Assembly: GCF_047922965.1 (NCBI RefSeq)
Contig: NZ_CP150481.1
Span: forward strand, 2,976,001 to 3,040,000
Source of the DNA: Neptunicella plasticusilytica
GTDB taxonomy: Bacteria > Pseudomonadota > Gammaproteobacteria > Enterobacterales > Alteromonadaceae
Length of the DNA: 64,000 nucleotides
Direction: 5' to 3'
Part shown: positions 8,294 to 16,337 of the stretch, piece after piece
Layout of the letters: every line of letters starts with the position of its first letter
Position numbering within the stretch: position 1 is the stretch's first letter
Position numbers and translations under genes: made by a program
The notes under the pieces: generated by a model
What the model was told of the DNA's origin: nothing
Seen by the model: the letters and a program-made list of their open reading frames with translations, nothing else
Database searches by the model: none

Positions 8294-8333
8294 ATGCCAA
8301 GCATTAAAGCGTGTTTATCTAAAGGGGTTATGA

Positions 8334-10577
8334 ATGTCATCTGACTTCACGTTAACCAGCAATGCATCACGAAAAATTAAGGATCGGGTGGCCAAATATG
8401 GTGTCACTTTAGGTGGCTTAATGGTTTTGGTGGCACTGCTATTGATTTTTTTCTATCTGTTATATGTAGTGGAACCGATTTTCCGCTCAGCTGACGTAAA
8501 ACCAGCTACCGATTTCCAACTTGATATGCCAAACACCACACTCGCTATCGGTATGGAAGAGCAGACAGAAATTGGCTATCGGTTTGATGACAAGCTCAAT
8601 GCAGCTTTCTTCTATTTACGCGACAACCCCGAAAAATCGCAGCAAATCGGTAAAGTCATCTCTGCACAACCCTTGTTAGCCGACAATAAAACCGTTAGCA
8701 GTTTTGCTACATCTGCACCATCGCGTAGCCTATTTGCTTACGGCTTTGACGATGGCCAGGCACTGGTGGTCAAACCGGTATTCTCGGTCAGCTTTCCGAA
8801 TAACGTTCGTCACCTTGAAGCCAACGTAGAATATATCGCAGGTGAGCAGCCGCTTGAAGTCGATCCCAAAGGACAGGCGTTGCAAAAGCTGGCGGTCGAA
8901 AGAAATGACGATGGCATGTTGTTAGCCGCCGCAACAGCAGATGGCCGTTTGATTGTTAATTATTTCACTGCTGAAGAAAACTTCATGACTGGCGAAACAG
9001 AATGGAGCAGCGCGGCGGCCAATATTGAAACCGCACCGAAAAAAATCGATCAGATCAGCATTTCAACTAACCTGGCTCACTTATATGTGCGCTCGGTCAA
9101 TAAACTGTTTATTTATGATATCCGCAATATTGATGATATCACTCTGGAACAAAGCATGGCGGTGAATGCCAACGGCGCCAATGTTACCGCCATGTCATTA
9201 TTATCCGGTGCCAGTTCTATCATGATAGGTAACAGCAACGGCACAATCAGCCAGTGGTTTGAAATACTGGATGATAACGGCCGTCACTATGTCAACGCCC
9301 GTCAATTTCATGCGCCTAATCCTATCAAACAGATAGTGCCAGAATATTTTCGTAAGAGCTTTTTCACTGTAGGTAAGCAAGGCCATCTGGGGATCTTTTT
9401 TACCACCAGTGAAGCAGAACTGTTTAACCAGCAAATACAGCCGGAAAGCATTGACAATATAGCCATCTCTCCACGTTCCAATGCAGTATTATTACAATCT
9501 GCCAGCCAGTTCCGTTTATTCAAGGTGAACAATGAGCATCCTGAAGTAACCTGGAAAGCCTTATGGCAAAAAGTCTGGTACGAAGGCTATCCCGAACCTA
9601 CTTATACCTGGCAATCCACCTCTGCCGATGATGAATTTGAGTCAAAATTCAGCCTGATCCCGATTTCGTTCGGTACGATTAAAGCCGCTTTTTATGCCAT
9701 GTTAGTGGCAGTACCGATTTCTTTGGCGGCCGCTATCTACACTGCCTATTTTATGTCCGGAGGCATGCGCAAAACGGTCAAACCGACTATCGAAATTATG
9801 GAAGCTCTGCCCACCGTTATTTTGGGCTTTCTGGCCGGGTTATGGCTGGCACCGGTAATTGAAAGCCACCTGCCGGGAATAGTATTGTTTTTACTGTTGA
9901 CCCCCTTCATGATTTTGCTTAGCGCCTATGGTTGGAGCCGTCTTCCAGAGCGTATTCGGCAAACCCTGCGTGAAGGCTGGGACGCTATGTTATTGATCCC
10001 GGTTGTCCTGATCAGCGGCTATATTGCGTTTGCGCTAAGTCCGGAAGTAGAACTGTGGCTTTTTGATGGCAATACCCGAGGTTTTATTACCAATGAGCTG
10101 GGGATCAGTTTTGACCAGCGTAACTCATTAGTGGTAGGTATCGCGATGGGCTTCGCGGTGATCCCGACTATTTTCTCTATCGCTGAAGATGCCATTTTCA
10201 GTGTGCCTAAGCAGTTGTCCAATGGTTCTTTAGCCCTAGGCGCCACACCTTGGCAAACACTGACCAAAGTCGTGTTGCTTACCGCCAGTCCCGGTATATT
10301 TTCAGCCGTTATGATGGGGTTGGGCCGCGCCGTCGGTGAAACCATGATTGTGTTGATGGCGACCGGTAATACGCCGATTATGGACTGGAACATTTTTGAA
10401 GGTATGCGCACCTTGTCGGCCAATATCGCCGTTGAAATGCCTGAGTCAGAGGTGGGCAGCTCCCATTATCGTATCCTGTTCCTGGCCGCGTTTGTCCTGT
10501 TTATTTTTACTTTCATGTTTAATACGGTGGCGGAATTTGTGCGCCAGCGGCTACGTGAAAAATACAGCTCATTGTAG
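8334..10577 (+). CDS. pstC: Phosphate ABC transporter permease PstC, long form
   Basis: This 747-aa protein starts at ATG 8334 with AAGGGG at 8322-8327. One N-terminal membrane helix (about residues 24-48) is followed by a periplasmic insert of roughly 390 residues that looks beta-rich, with WD-like stretches such as IMIGNSNGTISQWFEIL. The canonical permease domain (about 445-747) carries the EAA loop around SLALGATPWQTLTKVVLLTASPG and the ending of BPD permeases. E. coli PstC is 319 aa, so more than half of this protein is extra. Long PstC proteins are widespread in marine gammaproteobacteria; the role of the insert is unknown. It pairs with PstA, which also carries an insert. Confidence 0.93.
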   Translation: MSSDFTLTSNASRKIKDRVAKYGVTLGGLMVLVALLLIFFYLLYVVEPIFRSADVKPATDFQLDMPNTTLAIGMEEQTEIGYRFDDKLNAAFFYLRDNPEKSQQIGKVISAQPLLADNKTVSSFATSAPSRSLFAYGFDDGQALVVKPVFSVSFPNNVRHLEANVEYIAGEQPLEVDPKGQALQKLAVERNDDGMLLAAATADGRLIVNYFTAEENFMTGETEWSSAAANIETAPKKIDQISISTNLAHLYVRSVNKLFIYDIRNIDDITLEQSMAVNANGANVTAMSLLSGASSIMIGNSNGTISQWFEILDDNGRHYVNARQFHAPNPIKQIVPEYFRKSFFTVGKQGHLGIFFTTSEAELFNQQIQPESIDNIAISPRSNAVLLQSASQFRLFKVNNEHPEVTWKALWQKVWYEGYPEPTYTWQSTSADDEFESKFSLIPISFGTIKAAFYAMLVAVPISLAAAIYTAYFMSGGMRKTVKPTIEIMEALPTVILGFLAGLWLAPVIESHLPGIVLFLLLTPFMILLSAYGWSRLPERIRQTLREGWDAMLLIPVVLISGYIAFALSPEVELWLFDGNTRGFITNELGISFDQRNSLVVGIAMGFAVIPTIFSIAEDAIFSVPKQLSNGSLALGATPWQTLTKVVLLTASPGIFSAVMMGLGRAVGETMIVLMATGNTPIMDWNIFEGMRTLSANIAVEMPESEVGSSHYRILFLAAFVLFIFTFMFNTVAEFVRQRLREKYSSL

Positions 10578-10589
10578 GATAACAACTAT

Positions 10590-12239
10590 ATGAATAATTG
10601 GTTTAAATCCGGTTCCCCCTGGATATGGATGACGGCAGGTGCGGTCAGTATGAGCTTGATTGCCGTACTCGGACTATTGTTGATGATTGCCTGGAAGGGT
10701 TTGGTGTATTTTTGGCCATCAAGCATTTATCAATATGAAGTGATGCAACAAGACGGGGCGAATACCACACTGATTGGCGAAATCTACGACAGTGAATCCA
10801 TTCCGTCCAAACGATTGACCGATCAGGGCATTGACTTGCGCGGCCATAACAAAGAATTTGTCACACGTTACCTGATTAAAACCGGTAACCGCGAATATGT
10901 TGATCTGGATTTCCGTTGGGTACTGGAAACCGATATCGTCAAACGTGAAAAACCTGCCGGCCTGGCGCTGTTTGAACGCACCAAAAACGGTAACTTTTAT
11001 GGTTATGTGGAAAATGTTGTTGAAGACGGTAATCCGCTAAAAGGCGATCTTGCCGAACATCTGGACCGTCTGATTGAACGCACCAGTGACCTGAATGACA
11101 AGGCAATGGAACTGCAGAATGATGAAATCGGCAGCATCAACTATCAATTCGAAAATTTACGCCTGGAAAGACGTGCGCTTGAATTAAAAGGCAAGCTGGA
11201 TGCCGCGGCTATTGAACGCATAGAACAGCATAAAGCCGAGCTGCAAACCGAATATCATGTACTGGAAAAACAGCTATTTGATATTCGCACCCAGGCCAAG
11301 CGCGATAAAGTAATTGTGCGGGACATGCGTGGAGAACTGGTTGAATTACCGCTCAATCAGGTGCTCGACTTTGTGCAGCCCAATGACATGAATTTTGTTA
11401 ACAAGGTTTTCCACTTTCTGCATCAGATTGGCAAGTTCGTCACCGACGATCCGCGTGAAGCCAACACCGAGGGTGGCGTTTTTCCGGCCATTTTCGGCAC
11501 CGTATTTATGGTCATGCTGATGGCCGTGATTGTGACGCCTTTCGGTGTGATTGCAGCAATTTATTTACACGAATACGCCCGTAAAGGCCCGATTACCAAA
11601 ATACTGCGTATTGCGGTAATTAATCTGGCGGGTGTGCCGTCGATCGTTTATGGCGTATTCGGGCTGGGATTCTTCGTATATATTCTAGGTGGCTCCATTG
11701 ATGAATTGTTTTATCCCGAAGCACTGCCCGGCCCCACTTTCGGTACGCCTGGCGTACTCTGGTCAGCGCTGACTCTGGCGATTTTAACCTTGCCGGTGGT
11801 CATTGTGTCCACCGAGGAGGGGCTATCTCGCATTCCTTCATCGGTGCGTCAAGGCAGTTTGGCGCTGGGTGCGACCAAAGCTGAAACACTGTGGCGCATT
11901 GTCATTCCCATGGCCAGCCCGGCGATTATGACCGGACTGATTTTGGCCGTCGCCCGTGCTGCTGGCGAAGTGGCCCCCTTGATGCTGGTAGGTGTGGTCA
12001 AATCGGCCCCGATGCTACCTTTAGATGGCAATTTTCCATTTTTCCATCTGGACAGAAAATTTATGCATCTGGGTTTTCATATTTATGATGTCGGGTTTCA
12101 AAGCCCCAACGTCGAAGCGGCCAGACCGCTGGTATTTGCTACCGCCTTTTTGCTGGTAACAGTGATTATTGGCCTGAATATCACGGCCATTGGAATTCGT
12201 AATCATTTGCGCGAAAAATTCCGTTCACTAGAGCACTAA
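10590..12239 (+). CDS. pstA: Phosphate ABC transporter permease PstA, long form
   Basis: This 549-aa protein begins 12 bp after the pstC stop. An N-terminal membrane helix (about residues 13-35) is followed by a periplasmic insert (about 40-290) that includes a coiled-coil stretch (about 165-235, e.g. ELQNDEIGSINYQFENLRLE). The permease domain (about 300-549) has the EAA motif region SLALGATKAETLWRIVIPMA. E. coli PstA is 296 aa; the extra part mirrors the insert in PstC, and the two may form a shared periplasmic structure above the channel (inference). Confidence 0.93.
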   Translation: MNNWFKSGSPWIWMTAGAVSMSLIAVLGLLLMIAWKGLVYFWPSSIYQYEVMQQDGANTTLIGEIYDSESIPSKRLTDQGIDLRGHNKEFVTRYLIKTGNREYVDLDFRWVLETDIVKREKPAGLALFERTKNGNFYGYVENVVEDGNPLKGDLAEHLDRLIERTSDLNDKAMELQNDEIGSINYQFENLRLERRALELKGKLDAAAIERIEQHKAELQTEYHVLEKQLFDIRTQAKRDKVIVRDMRGELVELPLNQVLDFVQPNDMNFVNKVFHFLHQIGKFVTDDPREANTEGGVFPAIFGTVFMVMLMAVIVTPFGVIAAIYLHEYARKGPITKILRIAVINLAGVPSIVYGVFGLGFFVYILGGSIDELFYPEALPGPTFGTPGVLWSALTLAILTLPVVIVSTEEGLSRIPSSVRQGSLALGATKAETLWRIVIPMASPAIMTGLILAVARAAGEVAPLMLVGVVKSAPMLPLDGNFPFFHLDRKFMHLGFHIYDVGFQSPNVEAARPLVFATAFLLVTVIIGLNITAIGIRNHLREKFRSLEH

Positions 12240-12279
12240 TTTAACTGACCTGAATTCAGGTTAACTATTGAGTAGAACT

Positions 12280-13098
12280 ATGATTTCAATTGAAACCCAA
12301 CTTAGAGATGTCAAAAAGGTCGATCTGGAAAATCTTCCGGAACAAGATACCGAACTGACCATCAACAATCTCAGCCTGTTTTACGGACAAAAGCAGGCCT
12401 TGTATGACGTCACTATGCGTATTCCAAAAAATCAGGTGACAGCCTTTATCGGCCCCAGTGGTTGTGGTAAATCCACCTTGCTGCGCTGTATCAACCGGAT
12501 GAATGATCTGGTGGATGATTGCCGTATAGACGGCGAAATCCTGCTACAACAACAGAATATTTATGCAAAGTCGGTTGATGTGGCGGCCTTGCGCCGTAAT
12601 ATCGGTATGGTGTTCCAGCGTCCTAATCCTTTTCCGAAATCCATTTACGAGAACGTGGTTTACGGTTTGCGCCTGCAAGGGATTAAAGATAAACGCCGAC
12701 TGGATGAAGCTGCCGAAAAAGCGCTCAAAGGCGCAGCGTTGTGGAAAGAAGTGAAAGATCGTTTGAATGACAGTGCATTCGGTCTATCCGGCGGGCAGCA
12801 ACAGCGGCTGGTAATTGCGCGCGCCATTGCGATTGAACCGGAAGTGCTGTTACTGGATGAACCGACGTCAGCACTGGATCCGATTTCAACTCTGACAGTA
12901 GAAGAACTGATCACCTCACTCAAAGAGCAGTATACTGTAGTGATAGTAACGCATAACATGCAACAGGCTGCCCGAGTGTCGGATCAAACTGCTTTTATGT
13001 ATATGGGTGAACTCATTGAGTATTCCGATACCAATTCACTGTTTACCACTCCAAGCAAAAAGCAGACTGAAGACTATATTACCGGCCGCTATGGCTAA
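12280..13098 (+). CDS. pstB: Phosphate ABC transporter ATP-binding protein PstB
   Basis: This 272-aa protein has all the nucleotide-binding motifs: Walker A GPSGCGKST, Q-loop region MVFQRPNPFPKSIYENV, signature LSGGQQQR, Walker B VLLLDEPTSALD and switch His in VIVTHNM. I use ATG 12280. A TTG at 12268 would add four residues, and neither start has a strong ribosome site. PstB powers phosphate import through PstCA, and the Pst complex also signals to PhoR. The gene follows pstA after 40 bp and is followed by phoU after 60 bp. Confidence 0.95.
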   Translation: MISIETQLRDVKKVDLENLPEQDTELTINNLSLFYGQKQALYDVTMRIPKNQVTAFIGPSGCGKSTLLRCINRMNDLVDDCRIDGEILLQQQNIYAKSVDVAALRRNIGMVFQRPNPFPKSIYENVVYGLRLQGIKDKRRLDEAAEKALKGAALWKEVKDRLNDSAFGLSGGQQQRLVIARAIAIEPEVLLLDEPTSALDPISTLTVEELITSLKEQYTVVIVTHNMQQAARVSDQTAFMYMGELIEYSDTNSLFTTPSKKQTEDYITGRYG

Positions 13099-13158
13099 TC
13101 AGCATAATATCTGACAAAAACAAATTGCTGGGCCACCACAACATATAAGGGTTTAGAA

Positions 13159-13878
13159 ATGGAAAACATGAATCTTAATAAACATATTTCCGGGCAATTC
13201 AATGAAGAGCTGGAAAATCTGCGCAACCACGTAATGAAAATGGGTGGCATGGTCGAGCAGCAACTGACAAACGCGCTTAACGCGGTAGAAAATACCGATG
13301 AGGATTTGGCTCAGGAAGTTCTCACCAGCGATTTTAAAATCAATCTGCTGGAAGTCTCTATCGACGAAGAATGCACTAAAATCATCGCTAAACGTCAGCC
13401 TGCCGCCAGTGATTTGCGCCTTATCCTGGCGATTGCCAAGGCAGTAACGGATTTGGAACGTATTGGTGACGAAGCCGGACGCATTGCCAAAGTGGCATTA
13501 AAAAGCTTTAGTGGTGCCCAGCAGGAGTTTTTAATCAGTCTGGATAATATGGGACGCCAGGTACTTAAAATGCTGCACGACACACTGGATGCCTTTGCCC
13601 GTATGGACGTGGATGCGGCCTTTGATATTCATAAGGAAGATCAGAAAGTCGACCGGGAATATGAAGCCCTGACCCGTCAACTAATGACCTATATGATGGA
13701 AGATCCCCGCTCAATTCCAAAAATCATGGATGTGTTGTGGTCAGCACGTTCACTGGAGCGTATCGGCGATCGTTGTCAAAATATCTGCGAATACGTGATT
13801 TACTTTGTCAAAGGTAAAGATGTTCGCCACATTACCCGCGAACAAATTCAGAAAGACATTTTAGGTAGCGGCCAATAG
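13159..13878 (+). CDS. phoU: Phosphate signalling accessory protein PhoU
   Basis: This 239-aa all-helical protein has the two repeated PhoU bundles. The metal-site signatures are seen in each half: DLERIGDEAGRIA (about residues 95-107) and SLERIGDRCQNICEYV (about 197-212). PhoU links the Pst transporter to PhoR and keeps the Pho regulon off when phosphate is plentiful. It is the last gene of the pst operon. A GC-rich palindrome (13866-13885) overlaps its stop codon. Confidence 0.95.
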   Translation: MENMNLNKHISGQFNEELENLRNHVMKMGGMVEQQLTNALNAVENTDEDLAQEVLTSDFKINLLEVSIDEECTKIIAKRQPAASDLRLILAIAKAVTDLERIGDEAGRIAKVALKSFSGAQQEFLISLDNMGRQVLKMLHDTLDAFARMDVDAAFDIHKEDQKVDREYEALTRQLMTYMMEDPRSIPKIMDVLWSARSLERIGDRCQNICEYVIYFVKGKDVRHITREQIQKDILGSGQ

Positions 13879-13885
13879 GCCGCTA
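13866..13885. terminator. Possible shared terminator hairpin between phoU and the convergent SGNH gene
   Basis: TAGCGGCC (13866-13873) and GGCCGCTA (13878-13885) form a perfect 8-bp stem with a 4-nt loop, overlapping the phoU stop. There is no long T run on either side, so intrinsic termination would be weak. Confidence 0.4.
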
Positions 13886-13891
13886 TTTCCA

Positions 13892-14707
13892 TTAGCGGTA
13901 AAAAGACTGAACCGTCTGCCAGGCTACTTTTTGCAAGTTCGCGGCCACTTTATCGCTTAATCCGGCTGTATAGGCCAGTCCCTGTGGCGATTGATGATAG
14001 AGCGCAGCGTAAAAGACGCAGGCCGCCAAATAGGTTCCCGCCATACTGGGGTGTTTCTCGACTTGGCGGTATTGGGTTTGACCTTGCGAATCAAAACCCT
14101 GTACATCTTTGCTATACAGATCCAACTCGGGTAGTTGAGCAACCACATTCTGGAACGCCAACCCCACCGGCACCACCAGCATATTCAACGCATTGCCCTG
14201 CTCAACATAGGCCTGAGCAAGTTCCTGGGTCATGCCCTCATCCCCTTTGTATGCCCAGGTCATAAAAAACACCGGCGTCGCCCCATATTGGCGGATCATT
14301 TTAGCCAGACTGGTACTGGCCTGTTTAAATGAATCCCGATGGGTTTTGGATATCGGGCCATTGCTGTACTCCTGCAATATGACGACATCCCACTGACTCT
14401 TTGCTGACTGGCTTAATAACGAATCCACCCCGGCAATATGCTCGGCCAACTTGCCACCAGAAATAGTTTTAAGCCGGGAGCGGGTTTGACCGTTTTTCCA
14501 ATGACCCGCAGCGCGTACCAGATTGCTAAAATGATTGGCAATACCATTATTGAAATAACTGAAACTGTTACCCACAAACAGTACTTTTTGCGGTACCTCA
14601 ATATTCTTGACCTTGGGCGCAGGCAGATTATCTTGCGCTGCAGCCTGCAATGCGTTGGTTATCAGCAACAAAGTCAGTAATATTTTGATGATATTAAATT
14701 TTTTCAT
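13892..14707 (-). CDS. Exported SGNH/GDSL-type hydrolase (DUF4886-like)
   Basis: This 271-aa protein has a signal peptide (about residues 1-24). Block I of SGNH hydrolases is seen as VLFVGNSFSYFNNG (nucleophile Ser in GNSFS), and the C-terminal block V His as EKHPSMAGTYLAACVFYAAL. WDVVILQEYSN fits the central strand. Such enzymes are esterases or carbohydrate deacetylases; the substrate cannot be told. The gene lies 33 bp downstream of a DASS transporter gene on the same strand, so the two are probably co-transcribed, perhaps releasing and importing an organic acid (inference). Confidence 0.75.
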   Translation of the reverse strand: MKKFNIIKILLTLLLITNALQAAAQDNLPAPKVKNIEVPQKVLFVGNSFSYFNNGIANHFSNLVRAAGHWKNGQTRSRLKTISGGKLAEHIAGVDSLLSQSAKSQWDVVILQEYSNGPISKTHRDSFKQASTSLAKMIRQYGATPVFFMTWAYKGDEGMTQELAQAYVEQGNALNMLVVPVGLAFQNVVAQLPELDLYSKDVQGFDSQGQTQYRQVEKHPSMAGTYLAACVFYAALYHQSPQGLAYTAGLSDKVAANLQKVAWQTVQSFYR

Positions 14708-14740
14708 TAATTTATTTCCCGATAAATCACGCCTGAAGGA

Positions 14741-16225
14741 TCAGGCGAAAACGTAAGGTGCCCACCAAATTGCGACGATGGCCAATAAAAACATCCCTAC
14801 GATATTGAGCAGCAAACCACCACGGATCATTTGCGGAATACTGATCGCGCCGGAGGCAAAAACAATCGCATTGGGCGGTGTTGCTACCGGCAACATAAAG
14901 GCACAACTGGCGGCCAGGGTAATAGGTACGCTGAGCATAAGCGGATCGATGCCGGTTTGGATCGCGATGGCCCCCATCACCGGCAAGAACGTAGCGGCCG
15001 TTGCCAGATTACTGGTTAACTCGGTCAGAAAAATGACCAGACCGGTAGCCGCAATCACCAACGCAATAACGCCCATACTGCCCAGTGGAGCCAGACTTTC
15101 GCCCAGCCACAAGGCCAAACCACTATCTGACACGGCAGCCGCCAGACTCAACCCGCCACCAAATAACACCAGCACACCCCAGGGCACCCGGTTGGCATCA
15201 TGCCAGGTGAGTAATTGTTCCTGTTCTTTTGACCCGCTAGGTAATAAAAACAGTAACAATGCCGCTACCATCACTATCCCGGTATCAGATACACCTTCAA
15301 TTCCGAATAGGGCCGTCAGCGGGCGCCGTAATATCCAGGCCAGAATGACCAGAAAAAAGACGATAGCCACCCGCTTTTCTGCTGCCCCCATTGAACCCAG
15401 TTCACCTTTTATCTTTTTCAGATGAGTTTGGACCGCCGGATTTTCCTGAATATTGATCTTGAATGCCAAACGGGTCAGAACTATCCAGGTCAAAGGCAGC
15501 ATCAACAGCATCACCGGTACCCCAACGGCCATCCAGGTAGCGAAGCCAATTTCTACGCCATAGCTTTCTTTCATAAAGGCCGCTAATAATGCATTGGGCG
15601 GCGTACCAACCAGCGTGGCCAAGCCGCCAATCGTAGCGCCATAAGCCAAGCCGAGTAACATGCTGACCTGAAAATCCGCTTTTTGCTTGTCATTCAAATC
15701 CATCGAATGGTCGGTTATCACCTTCACTACCGATAAACAGATGGGCATCAACATCATGGTGGTAGAGGTATTGGTCATCCACATCGACAAAAATGCTGCC
15801 ACCATCATAAATCCGGCCACCAGGCGACGACCGTCGGTACCGGTGCGGGTCAGGATCATCAGAGCCATGCGTTTATGCAAATTCCATCTTTCGACGGCAA
15901 TGGCCAATAAAAAGGCACCAAGATATAAGTAAATAATTGGATTGGAATAAGGCTCCGCCGCCTCTTTGAGACTACTGATCCCCAGCACATCAAAAGCTAC
16001 TAACGGAATAAATGCGGTCACCGGAACCGGGATCGCTTCCGTCGCCCACCATATTGCCATCCACATTCCCACGGCTGCGGTGCGCCAGGCTTCAATTGGC
16101 ATGGTTTGCTGCGCGCTATCAAATAGCATCATTAACGCAAACACTGCGGGGCCGGCAATTAAACCGATATTCTGATAGTTCGCTCTCGCATACACCGAGT
16201 GTTGCTCTGCAATATTATTATTCAT
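14741..16225 (-). CDS. SLC13/DASS family sodium-coupled anion transporter
   Basis: This 494-aa protein has about 11-12 membrane segments. The two SNT-type sodium and substrate loops of the DASS family are visible: WMTNTSTTMMLMPI in the first half and LTELTSNLATAATFLPVMGA in the second. WATEAIPVPVTAFIPL near the N-terminus is also diagnostic. Members import di- or tricarboxylates, less often sulfate or phosphate; the substrate here is uncertain. I use ATG 16225; a GTG three codons upstream is also possible. It is the first gene of a two-gene unit with the SGNH hydrolase. Confidence 0.88.
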   Translation of the reverse strand: MNNNIAEQHSVYARANYQNIGLIAGPAVFALMMLFDSAQQTMPIEAWRTAAVGMWMAIWWATEAIPVPVTAFIPLVAFDVLGISSLKEAAEPYSNPIIYLYLGAFLLAIAVERWNLHKRMALMILTRTGTDGRRLVAGFMMVAAFLSMWMTNTSTTMMLMPICLSVVKVITDHSMDLNDKQKADFQVSMLLGLAYGATIGGLATLVGTPPNALLAAFMKESYGVEIGFATWMAVGVPVMLLMLPLTWIVLTRLAFKINIQENPAVQTHLKKIKGELGSMGAAEKRVAIVFFLVILAWILRRPLTALFGIEGVSDTGIVMVAALLLFLLPSGSKEQEQLLTWHDANRVPWGVLVLFGGGLSLAAAVSDSGLALWLGESLAPLGSMGVIALVIAATGLVIFLTELTSNLATAATFLPVMGAIAIQTGIDPLMLSVPITLAASCAFMLPVATPPNAIVFASGAISIPQMIRGGLLLNIVGMFLLAIVAIWWAPYVFA

Positions 16226-16290
16226 TTTTACCACTTAATTTTTACCATCCGGACTCGTCCAAGTTGGTGTAAACAAAAACAGTCAATTGC

Positions 16291-16320
16291 AAAAAGAAGA
16301 GGAGTAAACTCCCCTTCTTT
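16291..16320 (-). terminator. Terminator of the TonB-dependent receptor gene
   Basis: A 12-bp near-perfect stem on the minus strand (AAGAAGGGGAGT / ACTCCTCTTCTT, one mismatch) is followed by T residues. It lies 18 bp after the receptor stop. Confidence 0.75.
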
Positions 16321-16337
16321 GCCGACCTGATAACAAA

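Noticed and set aside
14778..15425. 215-codon plus-strand open frame
   Set aside because: Antisense to the DASS transporter gene, whose conserved motifs account for the open frame.
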